A stretch of DNA of 64,000 bases from Cucumis sativus (Eukaryota; Streptophyta; Magnoliopsida; Cucurbitales; Cucurbitaceae): the NCBI RefSeq assembly GCF_000004075.3, contig NC_026656.2, forward strand, positions 19,354,607 through 19,418,606. Reading direction: 5' to 3'. Under the pieces are notes generated by a model, which saw nothing but the letters and a program-made list of their open reading frames with translations, did no database searches and had not been told where the DNA came from. Of this stretch, positions 23,775 through 36,500 are shown in pieces (within the stretch, counting starts at the first letter, position 1; each line of letters opens with the position of its first letter). The translations under genes and the position numbers were made by a program.

Positions 23775-24994
23775 GTATATAATATATATTATATAGCGTT
23801 AGAGTTATGCTTGAAAAGATTTTGTAGATTGCGAAAATATCATTTTCTTTAAAGAATATGTGAGTTGGGGAATCTATATAAAGAAATAGTTTTTAAAATT
23901 TTGATATTTGATGATACCTATTAGTACAATATTTAACTTGTATACATATTAAGGAAATATTGAATACATGATAATACCAAATATTAAAGAAATGTAATAT
24001 TTTTTAAATCTGTGAGTTCTTTTATCAAATTATTCAATATTCACATCATAATTACAATCAAAATTCAATAGTTTATATTCAAGAATGGTTACCCTTCTTT
24101 CTTTATGTTGATGCAATTACAATTAACATAAGTTGTATCTTAATTGATTTTAATTATCGTTAAGTTGTGTCACTTTGACTTATTCTCACCATAGATGATA
24201 AAAATTTGGACCAAATAAAAAATAGTTACAGCAAAATGCCTATTATAGGGACTGTTTTTAGGGCCAAAACAATATTCTCTAAATCCAATTTAGACATCAA
24301 AACATGAAGTCAAAATATTTTCTTTAGCTCATAGACTTATGAAGAAGAAGAGAAGAAAAGAAAAATATATTAAACGAAGAAATGTTATGATTGTACAAAA
24401 GAGAGATATATAACAAAATAAGATCGATCGAATATAATTTTGCATAATGATTGATATGTTCAAGGTTCAAAATCTTCATATAAAAGCAATTAATTATGCT
24501 TGATTATGTGGTTATAAAAAAATAAAAAGAATGTTGGGCCAAGTTCATGGGCCATCTCGGACCAAACCGATGAGACGATACTTTAGGTTGGGCTCAATCA
24601 GACCTTTGGGCTAAGAACCATTTGATGAGTTTTTTTTTTTTTAATAAATAAAATTGAACTTGTCTTTTACATATAAACGGAAAAGAAAAGTGTTCTAAGA
24701 CGTAAAATACTAAAAAGAAAAAACTTAAAAATAAATGAAAATTAATTATATAATTAAGGAACCCTAAAACTCATTAAAACGAGTGTTCCAAAGCCTCTAC
24801 TGGATTATTCTTCGTTGATTTCAGTTATTTTATTTAAAAAATAAAAAGAAAAATAAATTAAACACAATCAAATTCAAATATAAATATAAAATATGCACAA
24901 TTAAAATTAAAAAAAAAACAAAATAATTACAGCCACGAGTACTACTTTAATTCATATAAATAAATGTTTGAAAAAAGAAATTAATTGTGGGATT

Positions 24995-25014
24995 TATATA
25001 TATATATATATATA
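24995..25014. repeat. (TA)10 microsatellite
   Basis: Ten perfect TA units in intergenic DNA. Confidence 0.85.
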
Positions 25015-26203
25015 TTAAATAAAGAAAAAGGCACGTGGAATGCAATAGGAGATGTCGAGAGATAGGGAGTAAAAAAAAGGCAGTTTACGTAGGAATTCCA
25101 TCTTTGCATGTCATCCCTTCTGTTTTCCTATCCATAATTAAAGCTTCACGTCATTATACTTTTTTCTTTTTTCTTTCTTTAAATTAATGTATCAATTACA
25201 AATTTCATACTAATTTAAATGCAAATTCCTATTAATTAGTCTCATTTAGAAATAAACTTTGATAGTTATTTGTGAAAAAAATACTAATATTTCCATTCTT
25301 ATAGTTCTTGTACTTGAAACAATAATTATTTTAAGATATTTTTTTAAATATAACAAAAATAAAAAATTATTTACAAGATACAATAATTATTTTCGTGATC
25401 AAATGTTTAAATTAATATAGAAAAACCTACTCTTTTTTATCTGGAATAAATATAACTTAATTATAAATCATAAATTCCAAATTTGAAAACCTATAAAAGA
25501 AATTAATTTGAAAAAACATTTTGGGAAACAACTAGCTCCTATAGGATTGATTTGAAAGGCTATTCTTTTTTATAAAGATGGGTTGAACAAAAGTTTGACG
25601 ATTATATACTCATAACTATTCTAAAATATATATTCTTTTTCTATCATCTTTGAAATGATTTGATATAGCGTAGTTAAGTTTCCGTTAATATCAATATAGA
25701 TCGATATTCTAATTTGCTATTTTGTAATTGTTGAACTAGAAAATGGTAAACCTTTAACTTCTAATTATACAATTGAGAGAAAAAATAAATATAGGAAAAG
25801 AAAAGAGTACTTTTACATACACTTTCTTGGTTTTTCCCTGTTTTTTCCTTAATTGGTTAGTTAAATAAATATTTATTATTGTTCTTTTTTAATGGAAAGG
25901 GTCAAAGCAATATTAAAGTTCAAACCACTTCGTTTTGATAAGTACTTGGGATATCTTATTTTAGCCTTTATAAATTCTTATCCTTTATAGACAAAGCTTT
26001 TATACAGCCAGCCTTTTTTTCTTTTTTTCAAATAGTAATTAATTATCATTATCATAATTTTAAAATTAATTCCCACGTCATTTGCTAAATGTTGATAATG
26101 GCCACCAACTTTTATGTTCACCCAATGCTCCAATAGAAAGCTATATAAAAGTTTATCTCCAAAGTTTACTAAAAAAGAAAAGGTTTATCTTCCACGTAAA
26201 TTT

Positions 26204-26206
<3 letters not shown>

Positions 26207-26243
<37 letters not shown>
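26207..26243. repeat. (TA)18 microsatellite
   Basis: About eighteen uninterrupted TA units in intergenic DNA, similar in length to the array in the tubulin intron. Confidence 0.9.
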
Positions 26244-26248
<5 letters not shown>

Positions 26249-27209
26249 TTTTGTCCTTTTAATTTTAAAATATTATACAAATAAACTCGACTAATCCACA
26301 TAAACGAGAAAAAAATTACCTAAAATCTACAAATTGATTGTTTTTTTTACATAATTAAATTGTGTAGATATATATATTATCACTATGATGTATGCATTAA
26401 AAGCCAAGAAAAACCAATAAGAAGAATCATGAGATAATGGGTATGTTTTGGTTAATAATTTAGACTAATTACTCTTAAATTAGTTATTTTTTATTCTCAT
26501 GAAGCTATCAACTATTAATCAACCAATATGAGTTTTGAATATAAAAAAGTTTTTAGAGACGATTTTCTTTGTTTTGGTTATGAATTTAACCTAATATCCT
26601 TTCATGAACGGTACGAAAGACTAAAGTTTAAAATAAAGTCGATAAACCAAGTTATGAATAGAAATAAATTTAGAGAGTAGGGTTAGATTTTAGACACGTG
26701 CATGTATATATTCATATTAGTGGTATATATGTATATGACATTTATATACGTTTGTCTTGTCATATTATTTGTTATTGATTTAATTTGATTTATCTTTTTT
26801 TCTTCTCCGTTCTTTGTTTGTTATCTCACTTTTATCTTTAATATAAAGTTTCTCTTTTCATGATATAACAAATTATTTTGAGATCATCAAGGTAAATAAT
26901 AGTGTCACATTCAATCTTAAGGAGATTTTTATTTTTTTGCCTTTTTTATTTTGAAAAATCTTTGAGATATTTTTCTCATAGGTTTAATTTCTCTTGAAAT
27001 TAATGCATTATAGGGAAGGAAAGGATTTTGATTTTGTGTGTATAATCTACTTCTATAAAGTGTGTTTGTTAATTTTCATATAATTTACCTAACGTCTCTT
27101 TTATTTTTATTTAGTGTGTTTCCTTTAGATTTAAGGTAACATAAATTACTTTATGACTATATATACATGCCAAGATAAAATGAATAACATTCAACCTACC
27201 TACTTTAAC

Positions 27210-27227
27210 ATATATATATATATATAT
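27210..27227. repeat. short (TA)n microsatellite
   Basis: About nine TA units in AT-rich intergenic DNA. Confidence 0.8.
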
Positions 27228-28023
27228 TTGTTTGTTTGAAAAAAACACTTTCAAATTAATTACAAAAATCCTTTATATATATACATATGCTTGTGTGTAC
27301 CGAAAGTGAATTGACATATGACGATGCATGCATAATAATATTAATTTTCATTCTATAATTTTTTTGGCAATAGTTATTTATCGAAAATTTTTCATCATTT
27401 GATACCAGAAAACCAAACCCTAACCACATGTCATATTAAGCTTCGTTGTTGAATGGATGGAAAAGACAATATACCAATAACTAAGTATAATTGAATTCTT
27501 TAATTCCTTAGTAAGTTATTACCAAAATGCAATTACCAAACCCATGAGTACATAGATATTTTTCATTTTAAGCTAGAATCCAAAATTTATTTAATATGGA
27601 ACAAGAGTCAGAGGAAAAATCCAAACAATGTAGAGATTCGAATATTCGATTGAAAAATGAAGTAAACAGAAAAGAAACACCATCGTGAAGAATGATGATG
27701 GGAAGATCAATCCATCTTATCTTTATTTTTCTTGGAAGTGTACCATACAAGCTTAATGTTTACCTTTATTATAATATTGAAAGAAAAAAAACACACAAAT
27801 GTTCAACTACACATATAGTGTAACAAAATGCCAAAATGAGGACTAGGAAAAGAAAGGGCTAAAAGTTATAAAGGTAAAGAGGGAAAAAGAAAAGAAAGAG
27901 AGGTTTGTGTAGGTGTGGAAATGCATGTAATTTGACGGTTTATGTATATACATATATGTATATGCTTAATTTAGAAAAGCAAAGTCCACTCTCTTCTCCA
28001 CTTTTATAACATAAACAAAAATC

Positions 28024-28239
28024 TTACTTATCTTCATTGTTGTAATTAAACATATATCTTTTTTCTCCTTTCTGTGATACGTTTTGACACCTTTTCAAGT
28101 TTCCGGCGGGGGTTTGCGGTGCTCCCGCGGCGGAGCACATGGATCTGCGTTGAAGTTGTGGCGGCTGATTTGCTGCCACGTCGTTTGTATTATTTTGAAA
28201 TGGATGCTTTATGATTGGCACACGTAGGTCAAAGGCCAT
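28024..28239 (-). CDS. candidate small ORF (71 aa), function unknown
   Basis: A 71-codon frame in a GC-rich island (about 28,085-28,210) surrounded by very AT-rich DNA. Its ATG lies in ACAATGGCC, which fits the plant start-context preference, and a TATTTAAA-like box is about 100 bases upstream on the minus strand. The product begins MAFDLRVPIIKHP, contains SMCSAAGAPQTPAGNLKRC, and has no clear signal peptide or known domain. It could be a small gene, an exon of an undetected gene or a chance frame over a regulatory island. A splice donor-like AAG/GTGTC inside it leaves room for a spliced form. Confidence 0.25.
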   Translation of the reverse strand: MAFDLRVPIIKHPFQNNTNDVAANQPPQLQRRSMCSAAGAPQTPAGNLKRCQNVSQKGEKRYMFNYNNEDK

Positions 28240-29725
28240 TGTAAAGGAAAATACTTTCCTTTGATTTTGATTGGGGAATGGACCCCAAGAATTTTATCAA
28301 ATTTGTGAATCTATTTCCCTCCCCACAAAAATGTTTTAAATAATTTTCCATCTCTGGAACTTTCCTGGATTATATTAACAATTTATTCTCTAACTTTTCA
28401 TTTCTATAGCAATTTAATTTTATTTCTTTAAATTTGTAAAGATTTAGTTCGTATTTTAAAAATAAAATTTTAACATATAATTTGAATATTCTTTGCAATA
28501 AGTAATAATAAAAAAGAACTGTTGATCCTAATTAAGGCATCAAACTCTTAATAAGGTAGTTAATTTCCTCTTAACCTTGTAACTTTTACCATTTTTAGTA
28601 CCCAAATTTGGACTTTTACTTTTAAATATACATTTTTAGTCTCTAATTTTTTTTATAAAAAATAAGTTTAACTAACAAAATGAAGAAATTTGAGAGTGGA
28701 ATTGAAACAATAAAATTTTATACTAATTAATTGTGTTTACAAAATGTAGGGCTGGTGAATTAATTTAAACATAGTCTCCAATATTATATTGAAAAAATAA
28801 AAATAAACAAATAATTCCAACAAGACCTTGAAAGTTAGATTTATTAGAAAAGTAGTAAAGAATATTTGGTTAGAAAAGAATCACATTCGATCGGCAAAAA
28901 ATCCACTAATTTATGCTTCAATTAACCATTAATTTACTCAAAGCCTTCATATGTATATTGGAATTTGGTTTATTGACATTTTTTCAATTTAATCACATAT
29001 TCCCTTATTTATCTTTTGCTGAACAAAACAATAAAAACTTATTCATTAAAAAAATAAAATATCTACAAATTTTTAATCAAAACTCGACTATTATTCAAGT
29101 CTTATTAAGTTGTGATGTTGTTCTCTTATTATGTTGCTTAAAATTAGTAAATATTTATTAAACGAACTATTTAAGACGACGTTTAAATTTGCTCTCGTTT
29201 TCACCCATCAATTGGTCATCATCTAGAAAGATTCATACATTCGGAGAAAACATAAACAATGGAATAACCTATTGCAAAATTTTGGTTACATTACATGTAA
29301 ATTAAATAATTAATTACATCCCAACGTAAAAATATTTTTACATTACAATACATTTATATTTAATTAAAATAATTACATAAAAATATTTGAAAGAAAAGCT
29401 TCTCCTCCGCCGGAATTGCTATGTTATTTAGAGCAGCGTTGCTCTGACTTGTAAAGCAATTTCTTATCTCTTTTTCTCATCTTCCACTCTCAAACTTCAC
29501 TTATATGAACACATCAAGAGAGAGAAAACTCCAAATAAAAAAGAAGAGAGATAGGGATAGAGAGAAAGAGAGAGATTCTCTTTTCAGAGATGAAATTTTG
29601 ATTTTGTTTGAGAAATTCAGAGACCCGTTTGCAAAGATATACAGCAATGCAGTGTATCTTTAATTCATGATCTGAAATTTTACACAAACTATGTAATTTT
29701 TCTTCTTCTTCTTCTTTAATCATCA
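28240..29725. other. intergenic region upstream of thaumatin-like gene 2
   Basis: AT-rich up to about 29,390, then CT- and GA-rich leader-like sequence directly before the ATG at 29726. No clear TATA box was assigned. Confidence 0.5.
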
Positions 29726-31390
29726 ATGGGATTTCTTCAAACCCATTTTGTTTCTTCTTCCTCTGTTTTGTTTCACTCTCTGTTTTTGATCATCTTCTTT
29801 AAAGGTAATGCTTAGAACTCCTTGTTCTTTTCGTTTGAATTGATCATCTTTGAAACTAATTTTTTAATGGATTTTCTTAAAAGGCGTCTCTGGAGCTGGC
29901 TTTACATTTGTAAATCGATGCGATTTCACTATTTGGCCGGGAATTCTTGGCAACCCAAAATTGGAATCCACTGGGTTCGAGCTATCTCCGGGTGCGGTGC
30001 GTTCATTTCAAGCCCCGCCTGGTTGGTCTGGCAGGTTCTGGGGTCGTACCGGCTGTTCGTTTGACCCAGCCACTGGTCAGGGCAATTGTCAAACGGCTGA
30101 TTGTGGATCAAACCAAATAGAATGCAATGGCGCCGGAGCTACTCCGCCGGCGACTCTAGCCGAGTTTACGATCGGCGGAGGTGCCGGTGGGCAGGACTTT
30201 TACGATGTCAGTTTGGTTGACGGTTACAACATTCCGATGGTGGTCGATGCCACTGGTGGGAGCGGCGCATGTCAGTCGACTGGGTGCGCGGCGGAGCTGA
30301 ATCGACGGTGCCCGTCGGAGCTACGCGCTGGGGAAGGAAAGGCGTGTAGGAGCGCGTGTGAGGCGTTTGGGAACCCAGAATACTGCTGTAGCGGCGCGTA
30401 TAACTCACCCGCCGCTTGTAAACCATCGATTTACTCGGAAATGTTCAAATCGGCTTGCCCTAAATCGTATAGCTATGCGTTTGATGACGCAACAAGCACT
30501 TTTACTTGTAGTGGAGCAGATTACACCATTACATTCTGCCCTTCTTCCGCAAGGTAAACCCCATTCTCTCTCTCTCCACCCTCCAACCTTCTGTTCGTAT
30601 AAAATCAGCTTTTCCACACCAACGTTTATCCTTTTGATCGAAGTTATTTAAAATTTGATTTTATATTTTTAAACACAATTTTCCTATACTTAAAATTGAG
30701 TTTTTAAAATAATATGGTTAGATTAACTTTCTAAAAAAGATATTTTGAAATACAAAATTGTGTTTCTAAACACTTAAAACAATTCCAAACTAGCCAAAAA
30801 TCACTCTTGGTGGAAGCTAATAACGAAAGAGATATGATAATTAATGAAAATTTGAATTTGTATCCAACCATTAACGTCGAAAATCTAATGATCATTGCAC
30901 TTTTTCCTTTTTTTTACGATGTATGGAATAAGCTAAACAAACCATTTATCTCAAAATTGTTAGTACAAAAGTTTCATCTAGAAAAAATGGTTTTCCACAT
31001 TCATCACACTAATTTACTCCTAAATCTTTCAATTGTTTAGAAAGTTAAAATGTAAAAATTTATCACACGCCATGAATCGGTTTCCTTTTAACCTTTTGGC
31101 ATTCACATTGCTTTTCTTTTTTCCTACAAACAATCTAACATCAAAAAGGTGAATCATTACCTGTAAAGTTACAGCTTTGGCAGTCATCTTCCTCACCATC
31201 CTTTTTTTTTTTCAGCCAAAAATCAGAAAGAGACCCGTCAAGCCGAGGCGACAGGCCATTTGTATCGTTTGACAGTTCATGGCTGCCGGACTTTATCACC
31301 GGAGAAGGATCATCCAAAACAATCCTTTTGTCTTCAACTTTGAATTCAACATTGTTTTTTCTTCTTTCTTTCACTCTCTTTTTTCATTAG
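29726..31390 (+). CDS. thaumatin-like protein 2, probably GPI-anchored (3 exons, 307 aa)
   Basis: Secreted thaumatin-like (PR-5 family) protein. Exons: 29726-29804, 29884-30553, 31216-31390 (79+670+175 nt). Exon 1 encodes a signal peptide with the hydrophobic core VLFHSLFLIIFFK; the split Gly codon leads into the mature start GVSGAGFTFVNRCDF. The domain has 16 cysteines, TADCGSNQIECNGAG, TLAEF and DVSLVDGYNIPM. Exon 3 lies behind a 662-bp intron and a polypyrimidine acceptor. It adds a Ser-rich linker (SFDSSWLPDFITGEGSSK) and ends in LNSTLFFLLSFTLFFH, a convincing GPI-attachment signal. Reading straight through the exon 2 donor would truncate the protein at Arg-stop and hide this tail. Exon phases equal those of the upstream paralogue, but the proteins are well diverged, so the tandem duplication looks old. 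Confidence 0.93.
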
Positions 31391-33511
31391 ATTTTTACTT
31401 TCCATTTCTCTTTTCTTTTCTAGTTCTCAATTCTTAGACAAAATGTTTTCTTTTTCTCTTCTTCATTCACAATTTCTTAAATTTTTGTAATATATACATA
31501 TATATATTTTAAAGAAATTGTTGAGAAAGAGACTTTTAATTTCTTAAATAATTTTGTTGTGTTATTGAAAGAAAAAAAAAGGAAACCCAAGTTTCCAATA
31601 CAGAACTGATTCTCTTGTTATATATGTCTATTTTACTAAAAAAAAACAAATAATAAAGGAAGGAAAATGATTAGTTAATTGGAAAGGAATAAGTGGCTTT
31701 ATCATCTGCAAATGGAAAGGTGGGTTGCTTGAGTTTGAATATGAAAGATATGGTTGGTGGAAGGTGGTGGCTGGCGGTGGCGGTGACGGTGGTTGTGTGG
31801 CGGTGGTGGAGAACCTGCTGTAAAGAACCAACTTTGCTGGACAATGAAGATTGGTAATTTTTAATGATTTTGGTGCAATTATGCCCTTTTTTTTTCTTTT
31901 GCTTTTCTTTTTAATTCCTTTTCTCTTTCTTTCTGGTGAAGATCTACCCATCATCGTCGTTTCTTTACTCTTACGATGAAGACTAAGATGGCCCCACTAT
32001 GACTGAATTATCTTCTAATTTTGTTATTTATTTATTAGTTCATGGATGATTAAGACTTCCTCATGACATTTTAAATCTCAACCAAAGTTCAAATTACTCA
32101 AAACTGTTGTAAATATTAAAAATATTACTAATAAACATTATTATATTTGGAATTTTTTAAAAAATATTGTTAAACATTTTATTATTATTACTAAAATTGT
32201 TACTTATTGTAATACTTCATTTTTTAACTTAAATAAATATCATAAAATTACAATATCAATCAACACAATTTTTTTTTCTTTTTTATCAAACATTAAAATT
32301 CATTAAAAAAATGATAATATTGGTAGCAGTGACATTTGATCTAACACCCAACCAACCAGGTGTTGTGAGTTGGAGAGTATGAGAGAAACTCACCCTAACC
32401 TAAACCAACCAACTGATGTATCATATACATAACTAGTCTCACCAACAATCCTATCTAAAATGGTACATCATAAATTCAATTCTAATGGTTAACTAACAAT
32501 CCTATCAAGGAATCTTTTATTGAGATCACATTATTGTGTTCAAACCAAATTTTAGCAAGGTTCTGGTAGGTTTGTGACTTTTAACTCCCTATATTTGGAA
32601 GGAGCACACAACACCACAAATAATGACAATAATGACAATAGGTCATCTTGGACATGTTAAGACGTTCTAAATGTGATTGTCCTAAAGCGGGCCAAGAGGA
32701 TTCCTCACTTCTTTGTGTCATTCAAAACAGTTTCTAAGTTGAGTGATAAAACCTAAATCCATTCACTTTCTAAAACGATTACTAATCTAAAATTTTAAAG
32801 AATCCTTCATCAACGGTAGAAGATAACTAATTCTTCTAATTTAATAAAATACTGTTATATTTTGATATATTCTTCTTTTATACTGTGAAATGCAACATTG
32901 ATAACTTCTTGGAAATTATTGTTGTTGGGTTCATTAATTTATCGACAAATTAAAATGACTTTTTAAGTGGTTAAAAATACACTCTAATCTAATTTACCAA
33001 AGAAATCATTACGTTTAAGTTCATTATTTTGAAGCCAGTATAGAATGATTTTTAAATAACATAAAAATATATTTCTAAGCTCTGAAAAAGTCATACCAAA
33101 CATTTTCAAACCCACCATTAATCTTTTAAAAAGAACTACAAGATAACAATTTTAGAAATGGAAATTTCATATATTCTTTAAAATGCACTCACAGAATAGC
33201 CAACTCAACTCCAATTATTCTTTTCTTATGGAATTTAGCATAAAGGTCTGTCAGAGATTAGAGAATTACCGACAAAGAAACAAAAACAATTGAAAAAAAA
33301 AATTGAAATTGAAAATATCGGTCTCGGCACCACATGTACAGGAAGCCAAGCACACAAGGATGGACTGAGTTAGTCATTTTCAAAGCAAAAGAACTACTAC
33401 AACCCCAACCCCAAGCCAAGAAACCAGAAGAATTGAGAACACTACTACACAAGCATTGCATCACTGGAAATAATAATCAAGGCGTTCAGAGCAAAGCAAG
33501 TTGTGGACTTA
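31391..33511. other. region between convergent thaumatin-like gene 2 and KIN-6
   Basis: Holds the 3' UTR of thaumatin-like gene 2 and, from about 33,250, the 3' UTR of the minus-strand kinesin. A GGT/GGC-rich stretch is at 31752-31810. Overlapping short frames near 33,258-33,546 on both strands are treated as UTR shadows. Otherwise AT-rich with no gene supported. Confidence 0.55.
31752..31810 (+). repeat. GGT/GGC-rich low-complexity tract
   Basis: About 60 bases dominated by GG pairs spaced by one to four bases, in AT-rich surroundings, about 360 bases past the thaumatin-like gene 2 stop and possibly inside its 3' UTR. Such spacing permits a two-tetrad G-quadruplex. Confidence 0.6.
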
Positions 33512-36500
33512 CTAGAACCGGAGATTACTCTTCAGCATGCGAATGAGGGAGATGTTACCCTGTGTTCGAAGTTTTTCGCCTTTGGCTGATTTTTTCCCAT
33601 TTCTGTTTACCTGCTGATGAGCAAAAAGAAATCTGAACAAACTTCTTCTTAGCATTTCATAAACCAAACATTACAAGAAACTAGAAACCATCACAAATTC
33701 AGATTGAATGACAGTGGAACCCAGAACATTTTGTAGGGTGACAGTTTCCCATCAACTGAAGTTAAAGTCTTGCTATCTCGAGAAAATAAATATCCCAGGT
33801 TCTATACTTCAAGCATCGTTATCATGGTATATGATCAAAGATCGTCATTGATTACTAATCAATTAAAACCGAAGAAATTTAATTACTCAGCAAGCATACA
33901 TACACATACAGGACTGACCTTTGACGCCTCAATATCATCCTCGACGTGCATATTGCTGAAATCCCGCAATAGTGTCGATGATGCGGGCAGAAGTCTCCTG
34001 AAATATCGTCATAATAAGAGATGCAGAAAAAAGAAGATGCAAGTTGCAAGTACATCAAGCTAACAGCTCCAACGAAGCTGAATGAAAGAGTAAGTTCACA
34101 GATCAGCAAACTTGATTCACCTACTGACTCTAACCTTTTTGGTTTCTCTAGTTTGCATGAGATGTCAGTGCTTGGATCACTGCAATGCACATCCTTTTTG
34201 TGCTCTTGTTCTTGATAAGATTCAACATCCTCCGTGAGAGGTACATGCTGAGAACCGGAAAATTCCTGAAAATAAAATAAATTAAACCAGCAACTAATAG
34301 ATAAACGAAAACTATTGCATAAATTTCTGGTCAGGAAAACTTTCATATTTGGGTTCAACTTGCGATATTTATCCATTTAATTAAAATCCATATGTAGCAA
34401 CTGTAGTGACCATATTTCCATACAAAGTTAACCAATGGTTACATTCATTAGTTTAGGGTATAGATCCTTCTTAAAATGCGTTCAAAGAGCTCTAACAGAA
34501 AGATACCCCTAAGAGTTCCTGGTCTTCATTCAAAGCACCTGAATCCCTGAACAATATAAATGAAGCGAAGTTCAGAAATCTAATGTTAATGAACTAGAAA
34601 ACAATACATCAACTCACCTATCAGACTCCTCTGAAGTTGATTGATTTAATGAAGTATCAGGTACAGGTTGAGTTTCACATGCATGAGCATTGCAGTGAAT
34701 ATTCGAGGCTACTTGTAAATGTGATTCGACTGAGGTAGATTCCTAAACATCCAGTAATTAAAACGTCAGAAACCATAGATCATAGCCATAACTGTATTTT
34801 AGAGAAAATACAAAAAGAAAAGGAAAAAAATCAGTAATCCTATTAAATGCTTCCTTTACCATATTTTAACACTCCTTATAGATGTAACATGGACTAACTA
34901 ATTAAAAATTGAAAACAGCAGGCATTCAAAATTACGCAACTTCATTTGCCTATCAATTATGCTCTAAGAGTCTAAAATATACTCGATTAGCAATTGCCTG
35001 TTAATCGAGTATATTCAGCAAGACGAACATGTTCATTCATTCAAAGGGATTCATACTAACTATTTTTCATATATTCCAAAATAAATAGAAACCAGTATGC
35101 TCAATAAGGTTCAATGTCCCCAAATGAATACACTATAAATTGACATCCATTCGTGAGGCTCCATAAAGTTTAGAAATTCAAACCCAAGCAAACATTTTAG
35201 TGCAGTCTATTTCGCTCAAGAATTCTCCTTCCGTTTCTATCTAGTTGAAATTATGGTACTCCTATTTTAGTTTACACACTATATACAACAAATAAAAATT
35301 TATACATAAATCAGGTTTAGAAAATCCTTCTTTCCGACAAACAAAATATACGTGCAGTTTAAGCTCTCTGAAAACGTTGTCATATGAAAAAAAATTGGCA
35401 ATACACGTCATTCATGGTCATAACTTTCCATTTAACTTCATTCTCCAGTAATGAAGTTCATCAAGCCGATGTGAAATTGAGAATACAGAACCACCATACA
35501 TGTTGTCTGTCTAATTCATAAACACAAAACACAGTAATTCAAAGCTAGGACATAAAATTTGTTTTAACCTCTTGTTCACTGAGTTTGTCCAACTCTACCG
35601 ATGAACAGCTGTCGTGCTTCACCAAGTTATGGGTCTGCAGGGTGCTAAAGGCTAATTCGAAGAGAATGAGTCAATCAGTTGAAATCAAAAGAGAGACAAA
35701 AAATAGAATCAGTAACATAACAATTTCCGGAGAAATTAAAATTAAAATGTATGGGGATGAGTGTCATCACACAAGCAGTAAATTAAAATTAAAAATTGTA
35801 TGAAACAATCTTCCACACAAGCAGTAAAGATATTTCATGGACTTATTAAACCAACAAAGACACAAGCATGTTAGACCCTAACATGTAAATTTGATCATAA
35901 TGCCACAGATTCGCACTTACTATTAAGAATGATCTCCTGACAGTCGACAATTAAATTAGAATAGTTTATAAAAACATCATAGGTTTCCAACTTCCAATTA
36001 TCTTACATTTATTATAATAGTGTCCACCCTAAAAGTTTTGATTACCCACATTTTGATTTTAGCGGGTTTCACAGTTAATTTCTCTGAAGGATGTTACTGT
36101 TAGAGATGTACTATAGTAGTTACGGCAACATAACCTACAAACATGTAGTACCTATAGGATTTGTTGTCGGACAACTATCATCTGCTTCCACATATGTAAG
36201 TTTTTTCGCCATGTTGCACTTATTCCTAGGAGTGGTCTCGTCTATACTGTCTATATGTGCCTCTTTATCTTCATCAAGTTTTGAGCAACTCTGGATAACA
36301 TGAAAAGAAAATTAAATCTTTCCATAAAATGCAATTTTGTGAGGCATAGAAGCAGAAACATTGATCTTGTGGGTTTCAAGTTTCTCACCCTATGACTTGA
36401 AAAGAAATCTTTCCGTATTGTGCAATATCAACCATTTATTGAAAAAACGAAATACAGTTCATTTCACAATTCACATCCAGTACACTAGAATCATATAATC

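Larger units (their letters stand above)
23104..28023. other. intergenic region between the thaumatin-like genes
   Basis: The first few hundred bases are the 3' flank of thaumatin-like gene 1, with several GGGCCC words near 23,150-23,210. The rest is AT-rich and contains several microsatellites. A GGGCC-rich patch lies at about 24,535-24,620. Isolated CACGTG words occur near 25,032 and 26,696. No gene supported. Confidence 0.55.

Noticed and set aside
31628-31954. Minus-strand 108-codon frame
   Set aside because: Composed of Lys/Arg-rich and Pro-rich low-complexity sequence antisense to the GGT-rich tract; likely chance.
33258-33546. Overlapping short frames on both strands next to the KIN-6 stop
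   Set aside because: Position fits the KIN-6 3' UTR; neither frame shows a domain.
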